DNA from: Bradyrhizobium zhanjiangense
Lineage (GTDB): Bacteria > Pseudomonadota > Alphaproteobacteria > Rhizobiales > Xanthobacteraceae
Direction of reading: 5' to 3'
Length of the DNA stretch: 64,000 nucleotides
Assembly (NCBI RefSeq): GCF_004114935.1
Contig: NZ_CP022221.1
Location: 3,059,001-3,123,000 of the forward strand
A model generated the notes under the pieces. The model was not told where the DNA came from and did no database searches. It saw only the letters and a list, made by a program, of their open reading frames with translations. Numbering within the stretch: the first letter of the stretch is position 1; the number at the start of each line of letters is the position of its first letter. The translations under genes and the position numbers were made by a program. Shown here one piece after another: positions 42,515 to 51,092 of this stretch.

Positions 42515-42706
42515 GCGAAGTTTTTCCTGGTACCGGCCGGCGATGCGTGTGCTGGTGGAGAGGGCATCCTGGTGCTGACCGCGACGTCCGAGATCGGACG
42601 AATTCACGGTTCGCAAAGCGTCGCCGATCGCTATCAGCAACACTATGGGCCGATCGGCAACTACGCACTCAATTCCTACGATGCGACGCGCATGCTGCTC
42701 TCCGCA
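42515..42706 (+). pseudogene. Fragment of a branched-chain amino acid ABC substrate-binding protein
   Basis: About 64 residues read as the late part of a Leu/Ile/Val-type binding protein: AGGEGILVLTATSEIG, then DRYQQHYGPIGNYALNSYDATRMLLSAIE. The start of the protein is missing, and the frame runs into unrelated sequence after the AIE helix. The 270 bp before it show nothing else recognisable. Confidence 0.6.
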
Positions 42707-42745
42707 ATCGAGTGGAGCGCAGGGGAGGTGGCGGAGTTTCCTCGT

Positions 42746-43189
42746 TCAGGCTGCTGACGACCTTTGCGTCGGCCACAATGATCGGATCTCCTCGGGCAGC
42801 GAGTGTCGCACCTTCTCTATCTGATTGGGATCGACATGGTGACTTAGCACGCGGAACACTGCACGCGCCGCTTCGACCGTATCGACCGGTTTCACCGACT
42901 TCATCTGTGCCGATACGAGCGCAATAAATTCATCCACCGACCTCCAGGTCTGTGGCGTGTCGCTCGGACGCCATTGTTCGAAATAGCTGCCGCGCACCAA
43001 GAGCGGTAGTTGCGCCCCAAGGTGAACGGCGAGGTTGAGCGGAACGCGATCACGCACGGTCCGTAGTACCGCCCCCAAGGCGTGCCACGCCAATTGTCTG
43101 TCGCGCGGCAGTGTCGTCATGATCTCATCCAGCCAGACGTTCGTCAGGTGGATCGTTCTGTCGAATACATCGAGACCTGTGGCGCTCAT
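42746..43189 (-). CDS. DUF2267 family protein
   Basis: A 147-residue soluble helical protein with the DUF2267 features: a helix pair, then RQLAWHALGAVLRTVRDRVPLNLAVHLGAQLPLLVRGSYFEQW and the HVDPNQIEKVRHSLPEEIRSLWP end. ATG 43189 has GGAG at a good distance. The family is uncharacterised, is common in rhizobia, and is often encoded with stress proteins. Confidence 0.85.
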   Translation of the reverse strand: MSATGLDVFDRTIHLTNVWLDEIMTTLPRDRQLAWHALGAVLRTVRDRVPLNLAVHLGAQLPLLVRGSYFEQWRPSDTPQTWRSVDEFIALVSAQMKSVKPVDTVEAARAVFRVLSHHVDPNQIEKVRHSLPEEIRSLWPTQRSSAA

Positions 43190-43486
43190 GGGATCACTCC
43201 ATCGCTGGTTTGCGAAGGCAATGGAGCGTCCGCGGATACGTTCCAAAAAGGCTCAGCCAGAGTCGAAGATGTGAAGCCTGCGGCTCTCCGCAACGTTCTG
43301 AGGGGCATGCCAACCCGTCGTCAAGCTGCCCGTGGAGCAATGGACGATCATTGCGACCGGCTGTCCGTCAAACCAATCTTGACACGTACCGCCTGAGCTC
43401 GATCCTGCAATTCGGGCAGGTCGGTGGCTCCAAAATGGGTCAGCGAGCTCCTGAGGCGATGCACGACGCCAGAGTGTTTCCACGCG

Positions 43487-43666
43487 TCAAGCGCGTTTCT
43501 CTTCCTTCGGGCATGGTTCGAACGTTCGGCGGCCCAGAAATGTGTCCGGGATGGGTCGACGCAGCACCTCGGCGGCTTCCCTGGCCATTTCGTGCATGCG
43601 AGCGAGCTGTTCGGCATCCCCGCGCTTCGAACGGTCGAGGCGATAAATCCGTGTGGCATGCTTCAT
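43487..43666 (-). CDS. Small hypothetical protein
   Basis: A 59-residue reading frame starting MKHATRIYRLDRSK, with a helix of Ala/Glu/Arg in the middle and ending DTFLGRRTFEPCPKEEKRA. GGCGGAG lies 7 bases before the ATG. The TFLGR(K/R)T pattern is, as I recall, seen in small rhizobial proteins of unknown role. There is no signal or membrane segment. Confidence 0.55.
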   Translation of the reverse strand: MKHATRIYRLDRSKRGDAEQLARMHEMAREAAEVLRRPIPDTFLGRRTFEPCPKEEKRA

Positions 43667-43903
43667 GATTTGGCTCCGCCTTTCGGGATCTTCTCCGCCA
43701 ACACCACCACTCCAGGATGGTTCGCAAGGGAACAGACATTCAGCGATTCACATTTGGTTGTGCTGTGCCTCGAACGCATCTCGCGAGCTATCCTTCCGGC
43801 GTCGGGGCTAGATGGAGGCTGCAAGGAATATTTTCTGCATGTGCGGACGCGCCTGCTGAAGTGGCGTGCCGGACTCATCCGGTTCGGTCCAAAACTCGTC
43901 GAG

Positions 43904-44410
43904 TCATCGCTCGATCGTTCCGGTTCGCCGAATCTTCTTCTGAAGGAGCACGAGTCCGTAGAGCAGGGCTTCAGCCGTCGGAGGGCAGCCGGGCACATAG
44001 ATGTCAACGGGCACGATACGGTCGCAGCCGCGCACGACCGAGTATGAATAGTGATAGTAGCCGCCCCCGTTGGCGCACGATCCCATCGAGATGACGTAGC
44101 GTGGCTCCGGCATCTGGTCATAGACTTTGCGCAGGGCTGGCGCCATTTTGTTGCAGAGCGTGCCCGAGACGATCATGACGTCAGACTGCCTTGGCGATGC
44201 GCGCGGAGCGGCACCAAATCGTTCAATGTCGTACCGCGGCATCGATACCTGCATCTGCTCGATCGCACAGCACGCAAGCCCAAATGTCATCCACATCAGA
44301 GAACCCGATCGCGCCCATGTGATGAGGTCGTCGAGCGGAGCCACGAAGTAGCCACGGTCACCGAGATGGTCCTGGACATTGTCGAAGGGAACGCTTTCGA
44401 GATAGTTCAT
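43904..44410 (-). CDS. nuoB: NADH-quinone oxidoreductase subunit B, orphan copy
   Basis: A 168-residue NuoB/PSST protein with all N2 cluster ligands: the CC pair Cys47-Cys48, Cys112 in [14 protein letters not shown] and Cys142 in [12 protein letters not shown]. NuoB sits in the peripheral arm of complex I, next to the quinone site. No other nuo gene is near, although nuoB normally lies in a 13-14 gene operon. So this is a stand-alone copy, either an alternative N2 subunit or a relic. ATG 44410 is the family start. Confidence 0.92.
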   Translation of the reverse strand: MNYLESVPFDNVQDHLGDRGYFVAPLDDLITWARSGSLMWMTFGLACCAIEQMQVSMPRYDIERFGAAPRASPRQSDVMIVSGTLCNKMAPALRKVYDQMPEPRYVISMGSCANGGGYYHYSYSVVRGCDRIVPVDIYVPGCPPTAEALLYGLVLLQKKIRRTGTIER

Positions 44411-44828
44411 GGCGATATTGCCTCGCAAGCCCTGCCCGATGCTGCAAGCGCTGCTCCGTCTCGGTGTTCCTAATTCTCCTCCGTCTTCGTCGACTTCAAG
44501 CTCAAATGTTTTTGGCAGCTCAGCCGGAGGAACAGTCTGGTGGATGCGCTTGCGAAGAGCGAAGTCAACTCCGACGCTCTTGCGGCCTCATCGGAACGTC
44601 GCTTTGGTCGCTGCATTTCGTCCGGGAGCCGCCGATCAAAAAAGACCCCGCCGGTTACCGAAGTAACCTGACGGGGCTTGTGAACGAATCCTTGGTTTGG
44701 TCTATCCGTAGCTTTCGCTCTGGCCTCGCCATTCCATCGATCGCTCACTAGGTTACCAACCGATGACTTCCGTGGACGTTCCGGACGGCGGCTATTTTTA
44801 ATGTTTCAGGTTCCTGCATTGGCGAGGC
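44411..44828. other. Gene-poor interval with a terminator
   Basis: I see no protein gene in these 420 bp. The only clear element is the minus-strand hairpin at 44638. The interval from 44677 to 44828 has no recognised content. It could be the 3' untranslated end of the PEBP transcript or an RNA gene. Confidence 0.4.
44638..44676 (-). terminator. Rho-independent terminator with UUCG tetraloop
   Basis: On the minus strand the sequence reads CCCCGTCAGGTTAC, TTCG, GTAACCGGCGGGG, then TCTTTTTT. The inner GGTTAC/GTAACC stem is closed by the very stable C(UUCG)G loop and the outer CCCCG/CGGGG stem is followed by a T-run. It is about 150 bp downstream of the PEBP gene stop and probably ends the CBS-PEBP transcript. 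Confidence 0.85.
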
Positions 44829-45308
44829 TCAGCGGCTGTAGGTGCCGACGAGCTCGGCCTGTCCGAGCAGGTGCGTCTGGGCCGCCTTCCAGATATCGCC
44901 GACCGCGAGCTTGGGTGCTTGCGAGAGCGCTTCAACGTCAAGCGCCGCAAGCTTGAAATGATAGTGATGCGTCCCGTGACCTCTGGGCGGCGCAGGTCCC
45001 TGGTAGTTTGGCTCGCCGAAATCGTTGATACCCTTGCCGATGTTTTTGCCGATGTCCTCCGTTTTCGCCCTACTGCCGCCAACACCTTCCGGCAGGACGG
45101 TACGCTCGCCCATGATGTTATAGAGTCCCCAATGGCGGAAAGTACCCGACGGTGCATCCGGATCTTCGACGACGATTGCGAAGCTCTTGGTGCCCGGCGG
45201 TGGATCTGACCATTGCAGCGGCGGGGAGAAGTTCTCGCCATCCGCAGTATATCTGGCCGGTATGCGCTCGCCATCGCGGAACGCAGGGCTCGTCAAGCTG
45301 AATGCCAT
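44829..45308 (-). CDS. YbhB/YbcL family PEBP (Raf kinase inhibitor-like) protein
   Basis: A 159-residue phosphatidylethanolamine-binding-like protein with the PEBP signature: PPLQWSDPPPGTKSFAIVVEDPDAP, GTFRHWGLYNI, GPAPPRGHGTHHYHF. The central pocket DPDAP/HW/GxHxYHF is intact. There is no signal peptide, so it is cytoplasmic. AGGAGG precedes the ATG. Its role in bacteria is not settled. It lies 17 bp after the CBS gene in the same direction. Confidence 0.93.
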   Translation of the reverse strand: MAFSLTSPAFRDGERIPARYTADGENFSPPLQWSDPPPGTKSFAIVVEDPDAPSGTFRHWGLYNIMGERTVLPEGVGGSRAKTEDIGKNIGKGINDFGEPNYQGPAPPRGHGTHHYHFKLAALDVEALSQAPKLAVGDIWKAAQTHLLGQAELVGTYSR

Positions 45309-45325
45309 TGCGGCCTCCTGCTTTG

Positions 45326-45769
45326 CTAGTTGCTGTGCATCTGGCGACGTTCCTGGTCGGTCGCCTCGGAGATACCTTGCAGAGCATCCCGTGCGGCGCC
45401 AACTTCGCAGCGGCCGAGATCGGCAAGTGCGACCACTCCGACCAGCCGCTTGTCGCGATTGAGGACAGGAAGCCGCCTCACCTGGTGCTTTGCCATAATT
45501 TGCGCGGCAGCTTGGGCGTCATCATCTTCGAAGCAGTAGCTGATTCCCTCCGACATCACCTCGCGCACTGCGATGTTCCCGGGCGCACGATCGGTTGCGA
45601 CGCCGCGCATGACGATGTCACGGTCCGTCACCATCCCGATCAGACGATCATGCTCGCCGACCGGCAATGAACCAATGTTGTCGGCGCGCATCCGGCGTGC
45701 GATGTCCCGAACCGTCATGTTGGGATCTGCGATTGCTACGTTTCGCTGCATGATCTGCTGGACTTGCAT
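45326..45769 (-). CDS. Two-CBS-domain protein
   Basis: A 147-residue protein made of two CBS domains. The first has AIADPNMTVRDIARRMRADNIGSLPVGE and GMVTDRDI. The second has YCFEDDDAQAAAQIMAKHQVRRLPVLN and GVVALADL. CBS pairs bind adenine nucleotides and sense energy charge. There is no attached enzyme domain. ATG 45769 follows AGGAGA. A block related to one upstream of the DegP gene lies 26 bp before it. Confidence 0.93.
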   Translation of the reverse strand: MQVQQIMQRNVAIADPNMTVRDIARRMRADNIGSLPVGEHDRLIGMVTDRDIVMRGVATDRAPGNIAVREVMSEGISYCFEDDDAQAAAQIMAKHQVRRLPVLNRDKRLVGVVALADLGRCEVGAARDALQGISEATDQERRQMHSN

Positions 45770-45869
45770 AGGCGTTCTCCTGAATAAGGGATTGCCGTCT
45801 TCTGCCCAACGACAGGTCAAGGCAAAGGTTTCTGCCGTTTCGGTAGACCGATCCGCGAAAACCCCGCAC

Positions 45870-46240
45870 CGGCGTAGGTCTTTCCGCTCAGGTTCCGGCC
45901 CAGAAGGTGGCGTTGAAGAAATTCGACCTCGTCAGCGACCACCGCCTCGTGAGGCGGCCCATCGTAAATATCGAAATGATCGATGCCCGGATAAATGCGG
46001 AGCTCACCTTTCCGCGCGCCGCCTCGATTGCAGGCCCCGGCTTGGCAACCTCATCGTCTGCGGCGACGCAAACCAGCCAGGGGCAATGAAGCGAGGCGCT
46101 GTGTTGGATCGGCCTATATGGTGGACCCAGCAGCCACGCCGCCGAGACGCGGTTCCGCCATCGGGATTCGTCGCCGAACCGCAGCCGGTTCCTCGTTACA
46201 TGATCAGCCAACGAGGTAAGTCTTTCGCCTCCGAAGACAC
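45870..46240 (-). pseudogene. Alpha/beta-hydrolase remnant, C-terminal half, frameshifted
   Basis: The leftward frame reads HCPWLVCVAADDEVAKPGPAIEAA and then loses sense. The neighbouring frame continues as GELRIYPGIDHFDIYDGPPHEAV and VEFLQRHLL, the histidine-bearing end of the same fold. So there is a one-base frame change near 46010-46020. The N-terminal half is not found before the DegP gene. Confidence 0.7.
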
Positions 46241-46254
46241 GATGTTGGACTACT

Positions 46255-47503
46255 TCACTTGCCCGACTGGGACTGCTGAGGCTCATGCGGGAGCTGACCC
46301 AGGGTCACGTTCAATGAGCTGTGGTTCCCGGCGCGAACCATCGCGAGCTGAATTGTAGAGCCGGGCGCCATCGCGTGAACTTTCTTCGTCAATTCAGTGG
46401 CGCTCTTGATCGACTGTCCGTCCACGGACGTAACGACGTCGCCGCTTCGCAAACCGGCCTTCGCCGCGGGACCATTCTGTTGAACGTTGGCGATGATCGC
46501 ACCATGAAGGTTGTCGGCACCGAGACTATCGGCAATCTCGGGAGTCACTGATTGGACTTCGGCACCCATCGACCCCCGCGTTACGGTGCCCTTTTCCCTC
46601 TAATTGGGGGATCACTGATCGGACGGTGTCGGCAGGGATCGCGAAGGCAACCCCGGACCATCCACCGGACAGCGAAAAGATCATGCTGTTCACGCCGATG
46701 ACATCGCCGTTGGTGTTAAGGCTTGGTCCGCCGGAATCTCCGCTGTTGATCGGTGCATCGATCTGAATGAAACCCTCGCTCGGACCATTTTCGATTTCGC
46801 GTTCGCGAGCCGAGACAATCCCCGCCGTGACCGTACCTCCAAGCCCGAATGGATTGCCAACGGTGAGTACCCAGTCGCCGACGCGTGGCGATTGTTCCGC
46901 CATTTTCACGTAGCCAAAGTCCGTTCGTCCGTCGACCTTGATCAAGGCAAGGTCGCTGAGCGAATCCCGTCCTACTACCTTTGCCTCGTAGGTCTTCTTG
47001 TCGCTCGTGAGGATTGCAGCAGTGTCGTTGTCTCTCACGACGTGGCTGTTGGTCACGGCGTAACCGTCCGGTGAGATGAAAAATCCTGATCCCATCGCGA
47101 TCGATTGGCGCGCATTCGAGCCATTTCTCGGGTCCAGGCCATTCGGTCCAGGAGATCCCTTGCCGGGTTGGTCTTCGGGAGCGTCCTCGTCGGGTACATC
47201 GTCGAACGGCGGGCCTGGCGTCAGTTGCTTGGATCCGGCAGATCGAGAGATGACGCCGATAACAGCGGGTTGAACTCTCTCAGCGACGTCGGCAAGGCTA
47301 TTTGGCCCATTGGGCGATGCGACATCTCGAATTAAGTGAATCGCGCCCTCAGGGCTGACTGCGGGATTGGAGCCGTGGTGCGTGGAGATCGGCTGGGCAA
47401 CGGCCGCGCTGATTGTCGCTAGTGCTGCCACGGCCGCGCCGCAATTGGCCGATGCTCGATGGTAACGCAAGTTCAGTGCTCGAAACGCTATTTCGATTTT
47501 CAT
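46255..47503 (-). pseudogene. DegP/HtrA-type serine protease, frameshifted between protease and PDZ domain
   Basis: From ATG 47503 the frame gives a signal-like N-terminus and an intact trypsin-like domain with the triad His154 (TNSHVV), Asp184 (SDLALIKVD) and Ser257 (NSGDSGGP). It passes FAIPADTVRSVIPQLEGKG and then breaks near 46588-46595 at an AAAAGGG tract. The next frame continues as GAEVQSVTPEIADSLG and a PDZ domain (AGLRSGDVVTSVDG) to the stop at 46255. One extra base explains it. A truncated protease without PDZ might still be made. The start has only GGGAA before it. Confidence 0.8.
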
Positions 47504-47874
47504 TCGTGTTCCCATTGTGTGTTGCACCTGTCTCGCCGGCCGCGCTTCGAACCTTGCCGCCAGGATGTTGGTGTGGGCGAACGTCCAAATGTTGAGGGCC
47601 ACGGCCCTGCCAGCGGCTTGTCGCGATCGAGGACGGCAGAACGTCGCAAGAGGTTCTGCGCTCCAGCTTGAGCGTCTTCAAGCAAAAGCCAGCGACGTGA
47701 CCACGCGGACCGTCGTATTCCCAACAAAAGGTCAGCGCAAAGGTTTCCATGGACCGTTGGGAACAGTCCATCGCGGCCCGAGTTTCCGCTGGACCGAGTG
47801 GCTCGCCGTCGTCTTCGCCTGCGGTAGGCATCCACATCGACGAGGTGACCAGCCACCCAATGGAGGGAATTCCC
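47504..47874. promoter_or_regulatory. Divergent intergenic region before the esterase gene
   Basis: No gene is recognised. The region holds a 38-bp block (47710-47747) that matches 31 of 38 bases of the block upstream of the CBS gene at 45795-45832. The esterase ribosome site GGAGGG lies at its right end. Confidence 0.4.
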
Positions 47875-49212
47875 ATGGCCCTCTCACGCGAAGCCGAGCG
47901 AGTTCGCCATGAGTTCAATCGCGAACTCATCTCCCGGCTGCGCGATGCCGGCGAGCACTTGCCCCCGCCGGAGCGAGATGAATTCGGCGCCTTCTTCGCG
48001 CGCTTCGCCGACTCCAAGATCGTGTTGCTAGGCGAATCCACCCACGGCACGTCGGAATTTTATCGAGCGCGCGCGACCATCACGCGGCACTTGATCGAGC
48101 GGCACGGCTTCAACGTCGTGGCGGTCGAGGCCGACTGGCCCGACGCAGCCGCGATCGACCGTCACGTCCGTCAGTTACCCGCCGCGCCCGATGCCGAGCT
48201 CCCATTCCAGCGCTTTCTGACCTGGATGTGGCGCAACGTCGAGGTGCGCGAATTCGCCAATTATCTGCATGTGCATAATCAAGCGAGTGCACCGGACAAG
48301 CGGGTCGAGTTCCGCGGGCTCGACGTTTACAGTCTCGGTCGGTCCATCGCCGCTGTGATCGATTATCTTGAGAAGGTCGATCCTGAACGCGCCCGCGCGG
48401 CGCGGCAACGCTACGGCTGTCTCACTCCCTGGCAGTCCGACCCGGCCGCCTACGGAGCCGCCGTTCTCGCCGGTCGCGACGATTGCGAGAATGCCGTTGC
48501 CGAGCAGTTGCGCGAGCTCCTGGAGAAGCGGCTTGCCGATGGTGCAGGGGAAGGGGAGGCATTCTTCAATGCGACGCAGAATGCACGCATCGTACGCGCG
48601 GCGGAGCGTTACTATCGCATCATGTACCGTGGCTCGACGGAGTCGTGGAATTTGCGTGATCGGCACATGTTCGACACGCTGCAATATGTGATGCAGCGGC
48701 GTGGGTGCGGCGCCAAGGCGGTGGTGTGGGCGCACAACTCCCATGTCGGTAATGCGTCGGCCACCGCGATGGGCTGGGCGGGCGAGTTCAACATTGGAGA
48801 GCTCGTGCGCAACGCTCATGGCGAAGACGCGGCCCTCATCGGTTTCGGAACCGATCGCGGGACCGTTGCCGCTGCCAGCGACTGGGGCGGGGCGATGGAG
48901 ATCAAATCAGTGCGGCCGGCGCGTGAGGATTCCTACGAGTATCTGTTTCGGCACACCGGCGTTGCGCGCTCCCTGACTGACCTCCGACCGGGCACCCGAC
49001 GCGGCCTGCGGGAAGCACTGACCGGACCGCGCCTGGAACGAGCCATCGGCGTGGTCTACCGGCCGGAGACCGAGCTGTTCAGTCACTATTTTGAGGCAGC
49101 ACTGCCGGACCAGTTCGATGCCATGGTCTGGTTCGAAGGGACGCACGCTGTGACGCCGCTAGGGGCCCCGGTATCGGGAGCCGCCGCGGATACTTATCCC
49201 TTCGGTCTTTGA
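47875..49212 (+). CDS. Erythromycin-esterase-like (Ere) family protein
   Basis: A 445-residue protein of the EreA/EreB-ChaN-like fold with the metal-independent catalytic region LLGESTHGTSEFYRAR (the family's key Glu and His), VVAVEADWPDA, AVVWAHNSHVGNA and a C-terminal MVWFEGTHAVTPL. True members hydrolyse the erythromycin lactone, but most chromosomal relatives have unknown substrates. A role in stress rather than resistance is likely. ATG 47875 is set by GGAGGG 8 bases before it. It is not fused to a phosphoribosyltransferase as in some relatives. Confidence 0.9.
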   Translation: MALSREAERVRHEFNRELISRLRDAGEHLPPPERDEFGAFFARFADSKIVLLGESTHGTSEFYRARATITRHLIERHGFNVVAVEADWPDAAAIDRHVRQLPAAPDAELPFQRFLTWMWRNVEVREFANYLHVHNQASAPDKRVEFRGLDVYSLGRSIAAVIDYLEKVDPERARAARQRYGCLTPWQSDPAAYGAAVLAGRDDCENAVAEQLRELLEKRLADGAGEGEAFFNATQNARIVRAAERYYRIMYRGSTESWNLRDRHMFDTLQYVMQRRGCGAKAVVWAHNSHVGNASATAMGWAGEFNIGELVRNAHGEDAALIGFGTDRGTVAAASDWGGAMEIKSVRPAREDSYEYLFRHTGVARSLTDLRPGTRRGLREALTGPRLERAIGVVYRPETELFSHYFEAALPDQFDAMVWFEGTHAVTPLGAPVSGAAADTYPFGL

Positions 49213-49430
49213 GCGGATATCTCCATCGTGTCAATTGGGCGAAGCTGCCGGACGGCCGGCAGCTCACCGGCGTCGCCTCCGTCGCGGCCGACAGCAAGGA
49301 CCAGATCTACGCCTTCGCGGCGCCCATCCGATGGTGGTGGTCCAGCGTGAACAACGCCGACTCGGCGTCGACTTTCTGGCGCATCTGCCGCGCGACTTTT
49401 CCAGCCGTCGTCATTCCCCTCCCAACAGCC
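49213..49430 (+). pseudogene. NHL-repeat (peptidyl-alpha-hydroxyglycolate-lyase-like) fragment
   Basis: Directly after the esterase stop one frame reads WAKLPDGRQLTGVASVAADSKDQIYAFA, typical of the first NHL strand unit. Then the next frame continues as GAHPMVVVQREQ and DFSSRRHSP, matching the following unit. The match breaks off at about 49430. It is the decayed N-terminal part of a beta-propeller protein. Confidence 0.5.
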
Positions 49431-49549
49431 AAAGCCTGAGTTGGCACCGTAAGAGGCGGAATTCACAGATATCCACTCCGCGCCAACTCGCGGTTAGTTG
49501 CCACCTCGCACGGCATAGGCCCAGCTTATGTGGAACATGATTCGGGAAA

Positions 49550-49720
49550 ATGATGAATCTGGAGCAGTTCAAGGACATGTCCATTGATGAACTGTGGGAC
49601 CTCCACAGCGTCGTCGAAGCTATTCTTGCGGCGAGGCTCATTGCCAAGAAGGACGAACTTGAAAAGCGTTTGGGACTGCTCCACACGAAATCCCCGATCG
49701 GCCGTCAGTCAGAGCATTGA
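49550..49720 (+). CDS. Truncated H-NS-like protein (oligomerisation half only)
   Basis: A 56-residue frame that aligns by eye with the N-terminal halves of the H-NS-like proteins at 56495 and 57613: M-S-x-D-E-L-W-x-L-H, an AILAARL helix, and KDELEKRLGLL. It then ends, so the C-terminal YPKVLPKYRNP region and the TWSGRGKQPRWL DNA-binding loop are absent. It may be a remnant. If expressed, it could join H-NS-like dimers and disturb silencing, as short H-NS variants do. The ribosome site is weak. Confidence 0.6.
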   Translation: MMNLEQFKDMSIDELWDLHSVVEAILAARLIAKKDELEKRLGLLHTKSPIGRQSEH

Positions 49721-49868
49721 TCTGCCGAAGGCTGCAAGATCGGCTTAGATCGGCGTGGACAACGGCGCCGCGCTCGTCGGAAGTTTCGCACCGTAGCATG
49801 GTCGACATGAAAATCGCCGAATCCGAACGAGGACGGCAAATATTAAACAATTAAATGTGCAATAAAGG

Positions 49869-49902
49869 CCAAAATTAATATAGAATAAGCATTTAATTTT
49901 GG
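49869..49902. repeat. AT-rich inverted repeat
   Basis: CCAAAATTAA (49869-49878) and TTAATTTTGG (49893-49902) form a perfect 10-bp dyad with a 14-base AT-rich spacer, within a 90-bp AT-rich stretch. It could be an operator or a curved silencer site. Confidence 0.4.
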
Positions 49903-49920
49903 TTATCATAAGCCAATTGT

Positions 49921-50661
49921 GCCGGACGGACGCACAAGGACCTCGGAAGAGACGACTCCAGCATCCCGCTTAAGCCCCAGGATGCAGGAGCCGTTTCTCC
50001 GAGTACTCGCCTGAGAAGTATTGGATTGAGCGTGCCCCAGGCGCTGGACAAGTTGCGAAGACAAGATTCTTTAGAAGCTGGTGAACACTGAGCGTCACCG
50101 GGCTTTATCGCGCAGACTTTGAACCTAACTGGAAAAGAGGCGAGGCTATCTCCTCGATTGCCGCTGGCCATGCAGAAGCAGATCGCAATTGCCCTTTGGT
50201 CGTTGGCCGCCGCATGCGTGCTGGCTTTCATATTTGCGGCGATCGTCTCAGGCCGGGAATTCCGTAGTGCCCATAAACGTGCGAGCACAGAAACAATCCA
50301 AGTTTCTAGTTCGCTCAGCGGTGGCCTACTGAGGGCGAACGCAACGACCTTCAGTTGTCTGGCCTAGTTCTCCAGCCGTACTCCTGATGCCGGATCGTTG
50401 TGGCGATATCGACGTCTTTGCCGGCCGACAGGCGCCAGGCTGCCACCCCGAAGCACAAGGTCAGGGTCAGTGCGAGGGCAAGCAGAAGCATGGAGAGGAA
50501 ATGGCTCACGCGTGTGTACCCGCAAGATCTGAAACTAACGGCGAGAACGAGCACAGAGGCGCGATTCGGAAAATACAGACGATCTGACCCATCGGCCGTT
50601 TTCCCCATCCGGACACTGGCCAAAGGCGCTCACGATCGCGATCGTGATTGAGAGCCTCGCT
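49921..50661. other. Stretch with no secure gene
   Basis: About 740 bp. Two weak candidates exist. A rightward frame from ATG 50170 has one hydrophobic helix (LWSLAAACVLAFIFAAIV). A leftward frame ending at 50351 has a helix MLLLALALTLTLCFGVAAW and the end TTIRHQEYGWRTRPDN. Neither has a good ribosome site. The palindrome at 50630 is at the right end. Confidence 0.35.
50630..50647. repeat. Perfect 18-bp palindrome
   Basis: TCACGATCGCGATCGTGA reads the same on both strands. It lies just after the stop of the 37-residue gene read leftward. It may be a protein-binding site or a small stem. Confidence 0.45.
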
Positions 50662-50775
50662 TTATAGAAGACAAGCGACGATCGCGAGAACTACATCGGT
50701 GCCGAGGTCACCCGAATACATCGACACGAGCAACTCGGCGCCAAGAACAACTGCAATTGCTTTGAGCATGATCAT
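50662..50775 (-). CDS. Very small membrane protein, 37 residues
   Basis: A frame from ATG 50775 with GAGGGAG upstream. It encodes MIMLKAIAVVLGAELLVSM then a short hydrophilic turn and a second hydrophobic end, probably one or two short membrane helices. It is too short for family assignment. The good ribosome site is the main support. Confidence 0.45.
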   Translation of the reverse strand: MIMLKAIAVVLGAELLVSMYSGDLGTDVVLAIVACLL

Positions 50776-51092
50776 TTTGAAACTCCCTCGGCAGCAGAGA
50801 GGAAGCTAGACCCGTACGGTTTCCGGACTGCTTTGAGGGAGGCGGTAAATGATTTCGTTCACCAACCCGTTATCTGCGAAGGTATCGCGGGGCTGGCGAT
50901 GGGAGCACCCGCGAGCCTTCAATCCAAAACCATCTGTTCCGCGGCCGTCCCAGGGCACGTTCAGGGACATTTTTGACAAAGATCTGCTGTCCGCGCAGTG
51001 TGAAATTGGTTATTTCCACAACCACAAAATGAGGCTAATATGGCGGTATTAATTGGTAGGGTCATGTTGTTATTATATATTGTGAGGAGCCA

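Noticed and set aside
46939..46946. TTGATCAA in the DegP gene as a further FNR/FixK site
   Set aside because: The half-sites touch with no N6 spacer and it lies inside coding sequence.
45888..47856. Phosphoribosyltransferase gene expected beside the erythromycin-esterase-like gene
   Set aside because: I searched both strands for the PRPP loop and did not find it. The region holds only the DegP gene, a hydrolase remnant and intergenic DNA.
47349..48050. Minus-strand frame starting METFALT upstream of the DegP gene as a separate gene
   Set aside because: It runs through the DegP start and the esterase start in the wrong frame with no ribosome site. Only the short repeated block is kept, as a finding.
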